Of a stretch of DNA of 64,000 nt, positions 33,525-42,343 are shown piece after piece (positions within the stretch are counted from its first letter, which is position 1; each line of letters begins with the position of its first letter). The notes beneath the pieces were generated by a model, which worked only from the letters and a program-made list of their open reading frames with translations, had not been told where the DNA came from and searched no databases. The DNA is from Paenibacillus albicereus (GTDB lineage Bacteria; Bacillota; Bacilli; Paenibacillales; Paenibacillaceae), in contig NZ_CP051428.1 in the NCBI RefSeq assembly GCF_012676905.1, positions 2,070,001-2,134,000 of the forward strand, written 5' to 3'. Position numbers and translations under genes: made by a program.

Positions 33525-34024
33525 ACGAGGTAAAATTAAGTAGAGAAACCTACCTATTCAATACTCCATTAGAAACTGGACTTCGATGCTTAGTGATTTT
33601 AGCAGGATTAGAAAATAAAGCTATAGATATTCAAAGGTTGATTTATTTGGATTATCTATTAACACATTATGGTGATGTTGAGCCAGAATTTGAGAGTCTG
33701 CATCCTTCAACACCATCTCGATCTGGTGAAATACTGATAAAGCGAGATTTAGTAAGCCAAGGGCTTCACTTAATGATTAGCAAAAAGCTTATTAACATCG
33801 AATATGGAAAAAGCGGAATTTTGTATGGAGCAACACCTTACTCTAAAGCGTTTCTTCAACATTTTGAGTCTAACTATATGCTACGGCTTCTGGATGTGAA
33901 TAAATTACTGATCGACAAATTCTCTAATTATACTGATGTGGAACTCAAAAATTTTATAATGAAAAATATTGATCGCTGGGGTGGAGAATTTGTAAAAGAA
34001 GCTTTCGTAAGGGGGGACAACTAA
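33521..34024 (+). CDS. ABC-three-component system middle component (MC2-like)
   Basis: This 167-residue protein has the recurring middle-component pattern: FNTPLETGLRCLVILAG, RLIYLDYLLTHYGDVEP, ESLHPSTPSRSGEILIKRDL and GLHLMISKKLI. It has no catalytic motif and probably links the ATPase to the effector. It overlaps the gene before by 4 nt and the gene after by 1 nt (TAATG). The tight packing indicates fixed stoichiometry. Confidence 0.85.
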   Translation: MNEVKLSRETYLFNTPLETGLRCLVILAGLENKAIDIQRLIYLDYLLTHYGDVEPEFESLHPSTPSRSGEILIKRDLVSQGLHLMISKKLINIEYGKSGILYGATPYSKAFLQHFESNYMLRLLDVNKLLIDKFSNYTDVELKNFIMKNIDRWGGEFVKEAFVRGDN

Positions 34025-35922
34025 TGAATACAGAGGGTTTTTTTATTTCGGAAATCCGACTTACAGGAAAAAATAAGAGAAATGCTAGTATCGTACTCAA
34101 AAAAGGGCTTAATGTTATCTCAGGTGCTTCTGATACTGGGAAGACTTACATATTTCAATTAATAAACTATATGTTTGGTGGTAAAGATGAACCAAAAGAA
34201 ATAGATGAAAGTATTGGGTATTCAACTATTTTTATTGAACTTGAGAAATACGAAGGAGAAAGCTATACATTAAAGCGTGAAATTGGTGATTCATCAATTT
34301 TTGTCTATGAGTCAAAAATTGATGATATTTCATTTCTGCAGAATTGTGTGAAACTGAAAGCTAAGCATGATAAGGATGACAAGGACAATATATCAACATT
34401 TCTCTTATCCTTAACGGGAATCAAAGATATGCTTTTAAGGAAAAATGCAAGAGGAACCAAAGTATCTTTTTCTTTTAGAAATCTTGTTGCTCTAATGATG
34501 CTTAATGAGGAAAAAATTATATCAGAGGAAGTGCCTATTTTTTCAGGTATACCCTCTAATAAAACGACTGAACAGTCTGCATTTAAGACTATTCTAACAG
34601 GCGTAGACGATAATCATGGAGAAGAGATAGAAGACCCTAAGATATACAGAACCCGACTCGAAGGAAAGTTGGAGTTTGTAAGCTCTTTGTTGCAGAAATT
34701 GAAAATGGAATTGAAAGAAAAAGGCGCACAAATTCAGGACTATGATGCCAATGAACTAACAAAAGAGATTGAGAAATTAATGAGTACATTATCAAATAAT
34801 AGCAAAGAAATTAATCTTAGGATGGGACAAAAGAAAGAAATATGGATTCAAGAACAAGAAATAAAATCAAGAATTTTAATGCTTGAAGAACTATTAGAAA
34901 GATTCAGATTGCTTGAAAAAAGCTATCTTTCTGATTTAGATCGACTTCAATTTCTTATTGAAGGGGATCACTATATCTCACAATTATTTGATTCAAATTG
35001 CCCTGTTTGCAATAATCCTTTCAACTCAAAAACTACTGAGCATAATCATGATTTTTACTTAGAGGATTTACAAATTGCGTGTTCTGAGGAAAGTAATAAA
35101 ATTAACGCTCAGCTAATTGATCTTAGAGAAACATTAACAAATCTACAAAATGAGAATAAAGAAAACAATGAAAAAGTTAAACTTTTAAGTCAACGAATTA
35201 AGGAAATTGAGGTCATTATTCAGCGTGAATTAAAGCCAGTTGCAGTATTAACGAAAGAAAGAATGGATACTTTGTTGAACATAAAAAAGATTTTTCAAGA
35301 AATTGAACTTAATGAACGTCGTATTGCTGAGTATCAAACTAGCCAGTTAGATATTATGAGGGAGTTGTCTAAAAAGAATCAGAAGATGAAATTCGTTAAT
35401 GAAATAACAACAGAAATTTATGATGATTTTGCTACAGAAGTGAAAGAGTTACTTGCTGGATGGAACTACCCTGATTTAACAAGTGTAAGCATAGATTATG
35501 ATGATCAGGAGTTAATTGTTTCAGGTAAGAAAAGAAAAAATCATGGAAAAGGTTATCGGGCAATATTAAATGCTGCTTTTGTTATTGCTATTATGAAATA
35601 TACAAGAAGTATTGGACTCAAGCATCCTGGGCTGATTATTTTAGATTCTCCGTTAACTACTTACAAAGAAAGACTCAATCAAACAACACTAAGCAGTAGT
35701 GAAGAAGATATATCGTTAGACATGAAGCAAGCCTTTTTCAAAAATTTATCTAAACTTCGAAATGATGTTCAGGTAATCATTTTTGAAAATATAGACCCTA
35801 TTAAAGAAGTACAGGATAACATGAACTATATTCACTTTAGCAAAGTAATTGGTGTGGGGAGATATGGTTTTATTCCGGTTGACAATATTACTGAATCAGT
35901 GAGCAATAATCCAATTGAATAG
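34024..35922 (+). CDS. Rad50/SMC-like ABC ATPase of the ABC-3C system
   Basis: This 632-residue ATPase has Walker A SGASDTGKT at about 33-41, two long coiled coils and a Rad50-like zinc-hook motif CPVC (C326-x2-C329). Walker B is GLIILDSPLT (D541). The signature-like region GKGYRAILNAAFVIAI precedes Walker B. The hook and coils suggest a DNA-end or chromatin sensor that dimerises on ATP. In ABC-3C systems the ATPase is thought to detect invaders and release the effector. The gene is AT-rich like its neighbours. Confidence 0.88.
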   Translation: MNTEGFFISEIRLTGKNKRNASIVLKKGLNVISGASDTGKTYIFQLINYMFGGKDEPKEIDESIGYSTIFIELEKYEGESYTLKREIGDSSIFVYESKIDDISFLQNCVKLKAKHDKDDKDNISTFLLSLTGIKDMLLRKNARGTKVSFSFRNLVALMMLNEEKIISEEVPIFSGIPSNKTTEQSAFKTILTGVDDNHGEEIEDPKIYRTRLEGKLEFVSSLLQKLKMELKEKGAQIQDYDANELTKEIEKLMSTLSNNSKEINLRMGQKKEIWIQEQEIKSRILMLEELLERFRLLEKSYLSDLDRLQFLIEGDHYISQLFDSNCPVCNNPFNSKTTEHNHDFYLEDLQIACSEESNKINAQLIDLRETLTNLQNENKENNEKVKLLSQRIKEIEVIIQRELKPVAVLTKERMDTLLNIKKIFQEIELNERRIAEYQTSQLDIMRELSKKNQKMKFVNEITTEIYDDFATEVKELLAGWNYPDLTSVSIDYDDQELIVSGKKRKNHGKGYRAILNAAFVIAIMKYTRSIGLKHPGLIILDSPLTTYKERLNQTTLSSSEEDISLDMKQAFFKNLSKLRNDVQVIIFENIDPIKEVQDNMNYIHFSKVIGVGRYGFIPVDNITESVSNNPIE

Positions 35923-35939
35923 TTGAAGGTGATAGTGAA

Positions 35940-38900
35940 ATGATGGAGTTTTCGCAGAAAATACGTAATTTACGAAATAAAGCCCAAGAGACACAAGCTG
36001 CAAATAAAATAATTGATATGCTGACTGAGTTAAAATTGAAGAATGATGAGACAACCTCTTATAGATGGATCTGGGAACTTATACAAAATGCGAAAGACGT
36101 TGTTAACACAAGTGGGATGGTTGACATAATTATAAACTTTGACGAAGGCAATAAGACTGTTGAATTCAAACATAATGGTAAACTGTTCTCGACAGAAAAT
36201 ATTGTTTTTCTTATAGAACAAGTGTCAACAAAAGATCGCACAATAACTAATGAAAAAAATAAGAAGACTACTGGGAAATTTGGAACAGGCTTTTTAACTA
36301 CTCACTTGCTTTCAGAAAAAGTTAGGGTTTCTGGATATCTGCAGGATGCTGGTGAATCACCATGTTCTTTTAATGTTATTTTAGACCGATCTGGTATGGA
36401 TCAGCAATCAATAATTAGTGCCATACAAGAAAGTTGTTCGCAGTTAGATAAGAATACTACCATAACTACTGACAAAACAATAAATGACGAAGATTTCAAT
36501 ACTTGCTTCACCTATGTTTTGGACGAATCTGGAGTGTCAACAGCAAAGAAAGGTCTGAAGAATCTGCTTATTGCTGCACCTTACGTATTTGCATTTGTTC
36601 CAGAGATAGGTTCAATCACAGTAACAAGCGGTCAATATATACAAAAAATTAGCCGCGGCAGAATGATTGAAACTGAGCTTGAAGATGCGAGTGTGACAAA
36701 TGTTGTAATTGCAACAAAGGGGATGACAAAAGATAGATATATTTTTGTTTTGGGAACGAATGACTTATCTGTTGCAGTAGAAGTCGAACAGCAAGCAGGT
36801 AACAATTTTACAACAAAGTACGATACTCAATTACCCAAAATATTTTGCGACTTTCCTCTCTTAGGAACAAATGATTTTTCATTTCCTGTTGTAGTAAACA
36901 GTCCTAAGTTTAATCCAACAGAACCACGAAACGGAATACATTTAACGGATAAAGTACATAAACAAATAGCTGAAAATAAGCAAATATTAATGGAAGCTTC
37001 ACTATTTTATGTTAAGATAGTGGACTACTTTTTAGAAAAAGAATATGAGGGAATCTACAACATTACTAAAATCCCTGAACAGCCTGCAAAGGATTGGCTA
37101 TCTAAAGAGTGGTTTGAGCAAGAAATAATTAATAAACTAAAGTCTCATATCATAGAAATTCCTCTCATTTCTACACATAATGCTGGCAAAATGCCTCTTA
37201 TAGATGAATGGGGCGGTACAGGTGTATTCATTCCAAAAGATTTAGATGAAACTCTCAGGGCAAAAGTATGGACACTATCAAGCAAACTCATTCCCCATAT
37301 GATTACAAAGCGTGAAGAATTAGAGTGTTGGTACAATTCTTTATGGGAAGAATGCCGAAATTACGGTTTATTAGATTTAATTAACCGAGTAGAAGCATTT
37401 GAAAATATTAGTGAGTTATCAAAACATCTTAATGGTAATGTAACTGACTGGCTAAATGAATTATTAGCATTATTCTATTCTAATGAATATTTGTATACCA
37501 ACAACCTTGGCAGAAGCCCACGTATTTTGCCAAATCAATACGGTGAATTTCGTACTTTAGATGAGGTATCACTTGATTGCGGTATTGATGAAATTTATAA
37601 AGACATATCTACTGTATTAAATTTCGATTTTAAAATTGAATTATTGGATAGAGAAATTAATAGTGAGTTCCTTGCTAATTTAAAAAAACTCACGTTAGAT
37701 GATGTTTTCTCAGAGATTCTAAAAAAATTGCATAGATCACATCCTTCAGCAGAAGACTTTTATAAGAGCATTATTTCTCTTCAAGCTAAACAGAATAGCG
37801 AACAAAATGACTTTTTAGATCTTGTTTATGAATTACAAGGTAAAGATGCCTGGATAAGGAATAGTGTATCGAAACATTCACAAGAGCTATTAAAATTGGC
37901 ATTGAAATTCTGGAGGGAAAAAATAACCAAGGACATAAGCTCCTATGAAAGTATAAGAATCTTTGCCTCTAGTTTTAATTTTGCCAGTGAGCATGAGGCG
38001 ATGATGTGGGTGTCAAATTTCGTTCGAATTTTGGTGAAATATGAGCAAGATGGTTTATTGGATCGGATTGCTATATTGCCTGATCAATATGGAAATTTCA
38101 AAATGAGAGCAGAATTATCACTGGATTCAGGTGAAATTGATGAAATCCTTAAAGATGCATCTAAATATGCTGGATATGATGTACGTAAAACATTGTTATC
38201 AAAAGACATTATTTTAGATCTGCCTGAAAATAGAACTGTCTACCTAGAGAATATTTCCGAGAAAATCACACAGTATGTGAAAGAAAATAAAAACAGCATT
38301 GGGCACAACGATATTGATGTAAAAGAAGTATTTAATAAAACGTATCTTTGGCTTAGAGAAAATTTGGCTAATGAAAAGGTAAAAAAGTGCTTCAAAGAAT
38401 TATCAACTAATTTACATTGGTTTTATAATGATAATGATATTGCTGAAAATATGTCGAAAATTGAAGAATACAACGACATATTAGAGAAATATGGTGTTTC
38501 TGGAGTGCAAGAATTAGAGCAGATATTATCTCGCTCAAATGTTGAAAGTAGTTCTAGTAAAACGGTGGAGATTTCAATGGAAATTCTTGCACAATGGGGT
38601 ATTTCAACTGAAGAAGATTTAAATCGTGCTCTGGCAAATAATGTGTTTGGCCCAGAATTTATTCATGATTCTAAACGCAATTCAGAATTATTCAGCTATG
38701 TCCAAGATATTCTTGAGCGCTCCAAGAATAAAATCCTTGAATTTTTAGATAAGAAAAAATCGGAATATGACGTTTCAGATCCAATCAGAATTAGTAATAC
38801 TATCTTCGTAATAAAAAAACACGGTACTGAAATATATTTAATTACTCGACCGTCTGATTATGGTCAAATAATATTATATTATGATACTGAGTTGGATATG

Positions 38901-39032
38901 CTTGACTATGAAAAGGATTGTGAATTATGGGTTGAAGATGATAAGAGCGAGCCGCAAAAAATTACATTTGGGAAAATATTAAAGCTGACTGGTGTTAACA
39001 AGATTCCACTTAGGAGCATAAGAGAAAAATGA
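35940..39032 (+). CDS. Large GHKL/HSP90-type ATPase protein, sacsin-like
   Basis: The 1030-residue protein begins with a GHKL ATP-binding fold. The N-box is WELIQNAKD (E46, N50), a nucleotide-contact loop lies at FKHNGKLF (about 77-84), and the lid loop TGKFGTGFLTTHLL at about 111-124. This matches the N-terminal ATPase region of sacsin-type HSP90-like proteins. The rest, about 600 residues, is largely helical without a recognised domain; LPNQYGEF and LPDQYGNF mark an internal repeat. It starts 17 bp after the ATPase gene. Its coupling to an ABC-3C trio is unusual; a sensor or chaperone-like switch role is inferred. Confidence 0.75.
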   Translation: MMEFSQKIRNLRNKAQETQAANKIIDMLTELKLKNDETTSYRWIWELIQNAKDVVNTSGMVDIIINFDEGNKTVEFKHNGKLFSTENIVFLIEQVSTKDRTITNEKNKKTTGKFGTGFLTTHLLSEKVRVSGYLQDAGESPCSFNVILDRSGMDQQSIISAIQESCSQLDKNTTITTDKTINDEDFNTCFTYVLDESGVSTAKKGLKNLLIAAPYVFAFVPEIGSITVTSGQYIQKISRGRMIETELEDASVTNVVIATKGMTKDRYIFVLGTNDLSVAVEVEQQAGNNFTTKYDTQLPKIFCDFPLLGTNDFSFPVVVNSPKFNPTEPRNGIHLTDKVHKQIAENKQILMEASLFYVKIVDYFLEKEYEGIYNITKIPEQPAKDWLSKEWFEQEIINKLKSHIIEIPLISTHNAGKMPLIDEWGGTGVFIPKDLDETLRAKVWTLSSKLIPHMITKREELECWYNSLWEECRNYGLLDLINRVEAFENISELSKHLNGNVTDWLNELLALFYSNEYLYTNNLGRSPRILPNQYGEFRTLDEVSLDCGIDEIYKDISTVLNFDFKIELLDREINSEFLANLKKLTLDDVFSEILKKLHRSHPSAEDFYKSIISLQAKQNSEQNDFLDLVYELQGKDAWIRNSVSKHSQELLKLALKFWREKITKDISSYESIRIFASSFNFASEHEAMMWVSNFVRILVKYEQDGLLDRIAILPDQYGNFKMRAELSLDSGEIDEILKDASKYAGYDVRKTLLSKDIILDLPENRTVYLENISEKITQYVKENKNSIGHNDIDVKEVFNKTYLWLRENLANEKVKKCFKELSTNLHWFYNDNDIAENMSKIEEYNDILEKYGVSGVQELEQILSRSNVESSSSKTVEISMEILAQWGISTEEDLNRALANNVFGPEFIHDSKRNSELFSYVQDILERSKNKILEFLDKKKSEYDVSDPIRISNTIFVIKKHGTEIYLITRPSDYGQIILYYDTELDMLDYEKDCELWVEDDKSEPQKITFGKILKLTGVNKIPLRSIREK

Positions 39033-39937
39033 TTGACATTAATGAAGTAAAGCAATTACTACAATCCCCTGATTCAAAAAATCTTATTTGTAGAAACGTA
39101 GAATTCAGACCGCAAAATTTGGCTTTGTTTATTGCTGCTCTGTCAAACATGACAGAGGGGTATGGCTACATTGTAATCGGGGTAAGCAAAAATACAGATA
39201 ATTACTCTATTAATGGAATAAGTAATGGGTTCATATTAGATGAACCTATTAAACGGGCACTCAGTTTGTTAGCTGAGCAACCAATAATAGAATTTGGTAC
39301 ACTTAGTATTGAAGGTAAAAATATTTATGCAATAAAAGTGATAAATATTACAAACGAGATTTTCTTCAAGCCTCCACAAAATACAGAGTCACTAACCGAT
39401 TTATTTATTCGTGATCTTTACTTGGCTTGCATCAAACTTCAAGCACGTAAGCTTTACGTTAGCACTACAGAAGATGAGCGTAATGACTTTATTACAGATT
39501 TACTGGAGACAAACGGATATCGCATAAAAGACCAAACTCGACGCGGAAGTTCTGCTAGTGGTAAATCATCTGGCGAAATTGATATTTTTGTTGAAAACGA
39601 TAGAATGCCTTTTACTATTATTGAAGCCCTTAATTTGGATAGCTTAAATACTAATTATCTTGATGTTCATCTTGACAAGATATATTCTTACGATACAACA
39701 GGAAATGCATTCAATGTATGTTTGTCATATGTTAAAGTTAAAGATTTTGGGTCTTTTTGGGATAGGTATTGCAACTACGTTAAAACACGTGAATATCCAG
39801 TAATGCTTGTCTCTTCTGATACAAATGCTGATAAAGATTATTCATACTCTGATATAAGATTCATGACAACTACGCATAATCGTTCAGGTAAAAATACACG
39901 GCTTTATCATATGTGCGTAAAAATACAAGAATCGTAG
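39029..39937 (+). CDS. AlbA-like and PD-(D/E)XK-like fusion protein
   Basis: This 302-residue protein has an N-terminal AlbA_2/Schlafen-like domain (about 1-140) with NVEFRPQNLALFIAALSNM and GYGYIVIGVSKN. Its C-terminal part (about 150-300) resembles a PD-(D/E)XK nuclease: DLLETNGYRI, then GEIDIFVEN (D185) and FTIIEAL (E199). The lysine normally two residues after that glutamate is not seen, so catalysis may be altered. It overlaps the preceding gene by 4 nt. A 14-bp palindrome TTCTTATATAAGAA (39953-39966) follows the stop. Confidence 0.7.
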   Translation: MIDINEVKQLLQSPDSKNLICRNVEFRPQNLALFIAALSNMTEGYGYIVIGVSKNTDNYSINGISNGFILDEPIKRALSLLAEQPIIEFGTLSIEGKNIYAIKVINITNEIFFKPPQNTESLTDLFIRDLYLACIKLQARKLYVSTTEDERNDFITDLLETNGYRIKDQTRRGSSASGKSSGEIDIFVENDRMPFTIIEALNLDSLNTNYLDVHLDKIYSYDTTGNAFNVCLSYVKVKDFGSFWDRYCNYVKTREYPVMLVSSDTNADKDYSYSDIRFMTTTHNRSGKNTRLYHMCVKIQES

Positions 39938-40272
39938 TTACTTAGTGAAAAGTTCTTATATAAGAATCGTCAACTAGGGAAACAACCTAATCAAGCGATT
40001 GTATTAGGCTTCTTACACAAGAAAGGTATTTAATTTCTTGCTCCGCTATAATTTGTCGATGGTAGTGGAGCAGGGCTGATTCGAGTATCGTTCTCTCCGA
40101 GTTCTCTCAAACGTGCAATTTCAGTCACTTTTTGATGAATTTACGAGACGCCTTGTGGCACTAGGGAAGGGTGGCGTGAAACGCCGAAACCCCTTGATTT
40201 TATAGGCTTTTCGTGGTTTTTTGGTTCCTCTAAAGGAACATAGCTTCCGCTTGCTTCCCTTTAGCGCGCAAG
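39938..40272. other. Non-coding island end
   Basis: No gene is seen. The stretch holds the 14-bp palindrome at 39953-39966 and a GGCGT-GAA-ACGCC hairpin near 40172-40184. A run AACCCCTTGATTTTATAGGC lies near 40189-40208, of the kind often found beside integrase attachment sites. Base composition rises towards the chromosomal side. Confidence 0.4.
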
Positions 40273-40328
40273 TTTCAGGTTCTAGTGTCAGCAATGACGT
40301 GGAGGTTCAAGTCCTCTTGACCGCACCA
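40273..40328 (+). other. tRNA-Leu 3' half, probable attachment site and island boundary
   Basis: The sequence from TTTCAGGTTCTAG through the variable arm, TGGAGGTTCAAGTCCTC and TTGACCGCACCA is the 3' half of a tRNA-Leu: anticodon loop with CAG, long variable arm, T-arm and encoded CCA. The 5' half is not upstream: no matching acceptor strand or D-arm is seen, and the bases before the anticodon do not pair. This is what remains at one end when an element inserts into a tRNA gene. Composition and gene type change right here. The other copy lies outside the window. Confidence 0.75.
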
Positions 40329-40345
40329 CTCCTTTTACATCACAT

Positions 40346-40384
40346 GGCTTCCCGGTTGCTTCGGCACACGGGGAGCCTTTTTTG
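40346..40384 (+). terminator. Terminator behind the tRNA remnant
   Basis: GGCTTCCC (40346-40353) pairs with GGGGAGCC (40370-40377), followed by six T. It is probably the old terminator of the tRNA-Leu gene, kept on the chromosomal side. Confidence 0.8.
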
Positions 40385-40512
40385 CATGAATGACGGGACG
40401 ATCGCGGCTCCCTGGCGCCGTACGGAAGAACCTGCCTATCCCGAAGCCGGCATAAGCGCATCCATTCCGATGCAAAATGTACAGGCATGAGAAAAGGAAG
40501 GAGATTCCCGCC

Positions 40513-41331
40513 ATGACCCTGTTCAGAAAAAGCGCTGCCGCCGTGCTAGCCGTGCTGCTCCTGCTGCCGTCCTGGGTCGGAGCGGCCGCGCCGCAAGCGG
40601 CGGGCCGAGGCGAATCGCCGGCACCGGCTTCGAGCCGAATCGCCGTCGTCATCGATGATTTCGGCAATCGGATGAAAGGAACCGATGAGATGTTCAAGCT
40701 GCCGGTGCCGGTGACGGCCGCCGTCATGCCGTTCATGCCGACGTCCCGCGAGGATGCCGAGCGGGCGCATCAGCTCGGCCTCGACGTGATCGTGCACATG
40801 CCGATGGAGCCGAAGCAGGGCAATCCGAAATGGCTCGGCCCCGGCGCGATCCGCGCTTCGATGAGCGACGCCGAGGTCAGGCAGGCGGTGGAAAAGGCGA
40901 TCGCCGAGGTGCCTCATGCCGTAGGCATGAACAACCACATGGGCAGCAAAATAACCGCGGACGAGCGCATCATGCGCGTCGTGCTCGCGGTGTGCAAGGA
41001 AAAGGGCTTGTTTTTCCTGGATAGCCGGACGGCGTACAAGACGGTCATTCCCCGCGTCGGGGCCGAGCTTGGCGTGCCGGTGCTGGGCAACGATCTTTTT
41101 CTCGACGACGTTTATACCGCGAGCTTTGTCTCCGGCCAGATCGTCAAGCTCAAAAAGCTCGCTCGCGAGCAGAGCGATTGCATCACGATCGGGCACGTCG
41201 GCGCGCCGGGGCTCATCACCGCCGCCGCGGTGCGCTCCGCTGCGGCCTCCATGCCGCAGAGCCGGTTCGTGCGGCTGACCGAGCTGCTGCCGGCCTCAGC
41301 GAAAGAGAAGCTTGTATTGCCGCACGCCTGA
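40513..41331 (+). CDS. Secreted divergent polysaccharide deacetylase family protein
   Basis: This 272-residue protein has a signal peptide (about 1-26, ending GAAA). The NodB-related fold of the YibQ group is shown by IAVVIDDFGNR, VTAAVMPFMP, DVIVHMPMEP and MNNHMGSK, then FFLDSRTAYKT and IGHVGAPG. The family is thought to act on cell-wall or sugar polymers. ATG 40513 follows AAGGAAGGAG. Its end overlaps the convergent amidase gene by 36 bp. It is the first clearly chromosomal gene after the island. Confidence 0.85.
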   Translation: MTLFRKSAAAVLAVLLLLPSWVGAAAPQAAGRGESPAPASSRIAVVIDDFGNRMKGTDEMFKLPVPVTAAVMPFMPTSREDAERAHQLGLDVIVHMPMEPKQGNPKWLGPGAIRASMSDAEVRQAVEKAIAEVPHAVGMNNHMGSKITADERIMRVVLAVCKEKGLFFLDSRTAYKTVIPRVGAELGVPVLGNDLFLDDVYTASFVSGQIVKLKKLAREQSDCITIGHVGAPGLITAAAVRSAAASMPQSRFVRLTELLPASAKEKLVLPHA

Positions 41332-42033
41332 CGCGATCGCTTCGGCGATTTTCTGCTGGCCCTCGGACGATGTCAGCATCGCCCGGTCATCGGCGTTGCT
41401 GATGAAGCCCATCTCGACGATGACGGCAGGCTGCTTGACCGTATTGAGCAGGTAGAACGGGCTGCCCGCCTTCGGCAGCTCGGCGGCGAGCTGCTGCCGA
41501 TTGAGCGCGTCTTGCACGCATAGAGCGAGCAGCACGCTCTCGCCGCGGTTTTTTTGATGCAGCACGACCGGCCCGCGGGCCGCCCCGCGCTTCGACCAGT
41601 TCACATGCAGGCTCACGAGCATGCCGGTATGGATTTCCTCCGTCAGTCCCCTTCGCTGGGACAGATCCCGCTGATGCCTGGAGCGGCTGCCGAGCCAGCG
41701 GTTGTCGTCGCTGAGCGCGTAGTCGTCGACCCGGTTCAGGACGGCGCTGACGCCGAGCTGCTGCATGCGGACGAGCAGCTTTTTGGCGACCGCCAGATTG
41801 ATGTCCTTTTCGAGAACCTCCTCATGAAAGGTTCCGCCGTCGATGCCGCCGTGGCCGGCGTCGATCAGCACCTCGGCGTAAGGCAGCGCGCCTTTGTAGC
41901 TGGGACTGCCTTCGGTTTCGGATGACGGAGCCAGATCCAGCGTCGGAGCGGCATAGGCGGACATGGGCGCAAGCAGCGCAAGAGCGACGGCAAGCGCGGC
42001 CGCTCGGCAGCGGGGGAGCTTCATCTGCTTCAT
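41296..42033 (-). CDS. N-acetylmuramoyl-L-alanine amidase, CwlD-like
   Basis: This 245-residue secreted protein has a signal peptide (MKQMKLPRCRAAALAVALAL and on to AYA). The Amidase_3 zinc sites are LIDAGHGGIDGGT (His, with Glu following in HEEVLEKD), SLHVNWSK (His) and PAVIVEMGFISNADD (catalytic Glu). It cuts the bond between MurNAc and the peptide. The size and the FHEEVLEKDINL segment fit CwlD, needed for spore cortex muramic lactam. The start at 42033 has GGAGG upstream; longer in-frame readings lack this. Confidence 0.85.
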   Translation of the reverse strand: MKQMKLPRCRAAALAVALALLAPMSAYAAPTLDLAPSSETEGSPSYKGALPYAEVLIDAGHGGIDGGTFHEEVLEKDINLAVAKKLLVRMQQLGVSAVLNRVDDYALSDDNRWLGSRSRHQRDLSQRRGLTEEIHTGMLVSLHVNWSKRGAARGPVVLHQKNRGESVLLALCVQDALNRQQLAAELPKAGSPFYLLNTVKQPAVIVEMGFISNADDRAMLTSSEGQQKIAEAIASGVRQYKLLFR

Positions 42034-42160
42034 CCTCGATCCTCCATTCATGGTAAGCTTGCGGTTACTTTTCCACTCGAAGCCGGGCTCTATTCGCGTT
42101 TGAATGCTGTCGGCGGCGGAAATACTAGCTCCATGAACAAATCCGACGGGGGGATGAAGG

Positions 42161-42343
42161 ATGGATTCGGAGGAATGGATCAAGGACATGACGGAGCGGT
42201 TCGTCCGCTACGTCGAGACGCCGAGCCAAGTCCGCCGCCAGCAGCGCCGGGAGCGCAAGCGCAGCCGCGAGCCGTGGCTGACGCGCTGGTTCGGCATGTC
42301 GGGCATGGGCATCAGCATGTGGCTGCGGGGGCTGAAGCGCTAA
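42161..42343 (+). CDS. yqzE: YqzE family protein
   Basis: This 60-residue basic protein matches the YqzE pattern: DSEEWIKDMTERFVRYVETP, then a charged helix and WLTRWFGMSGMGISMWLRG. The function is unknown. In Bacillus the gene neighbours the comG competence operon and yqhG/yqhH, and yqhG/yqhH are also near here. The last 4 nt overlap the convergent gene. Confidence 0.8.
   Translation: MDSEEWIKDMTERFVRYVETPSQVRRQQRRERKRSREPWLTRWFGMSGMGISMWLRGLKR

Noticed and set aside
40273-40328. Complete tRNA-Leu gene
   Set aside because: The acceptor 5' strand, D-arm and left half of the anticodon stem are missing.
40221-40490. Plus-strand 89-codon frame across the tRNA remnant
   Set aside because: It runs through the tRNA-Leu fragment and its terminator, so it cannot be a real gene.
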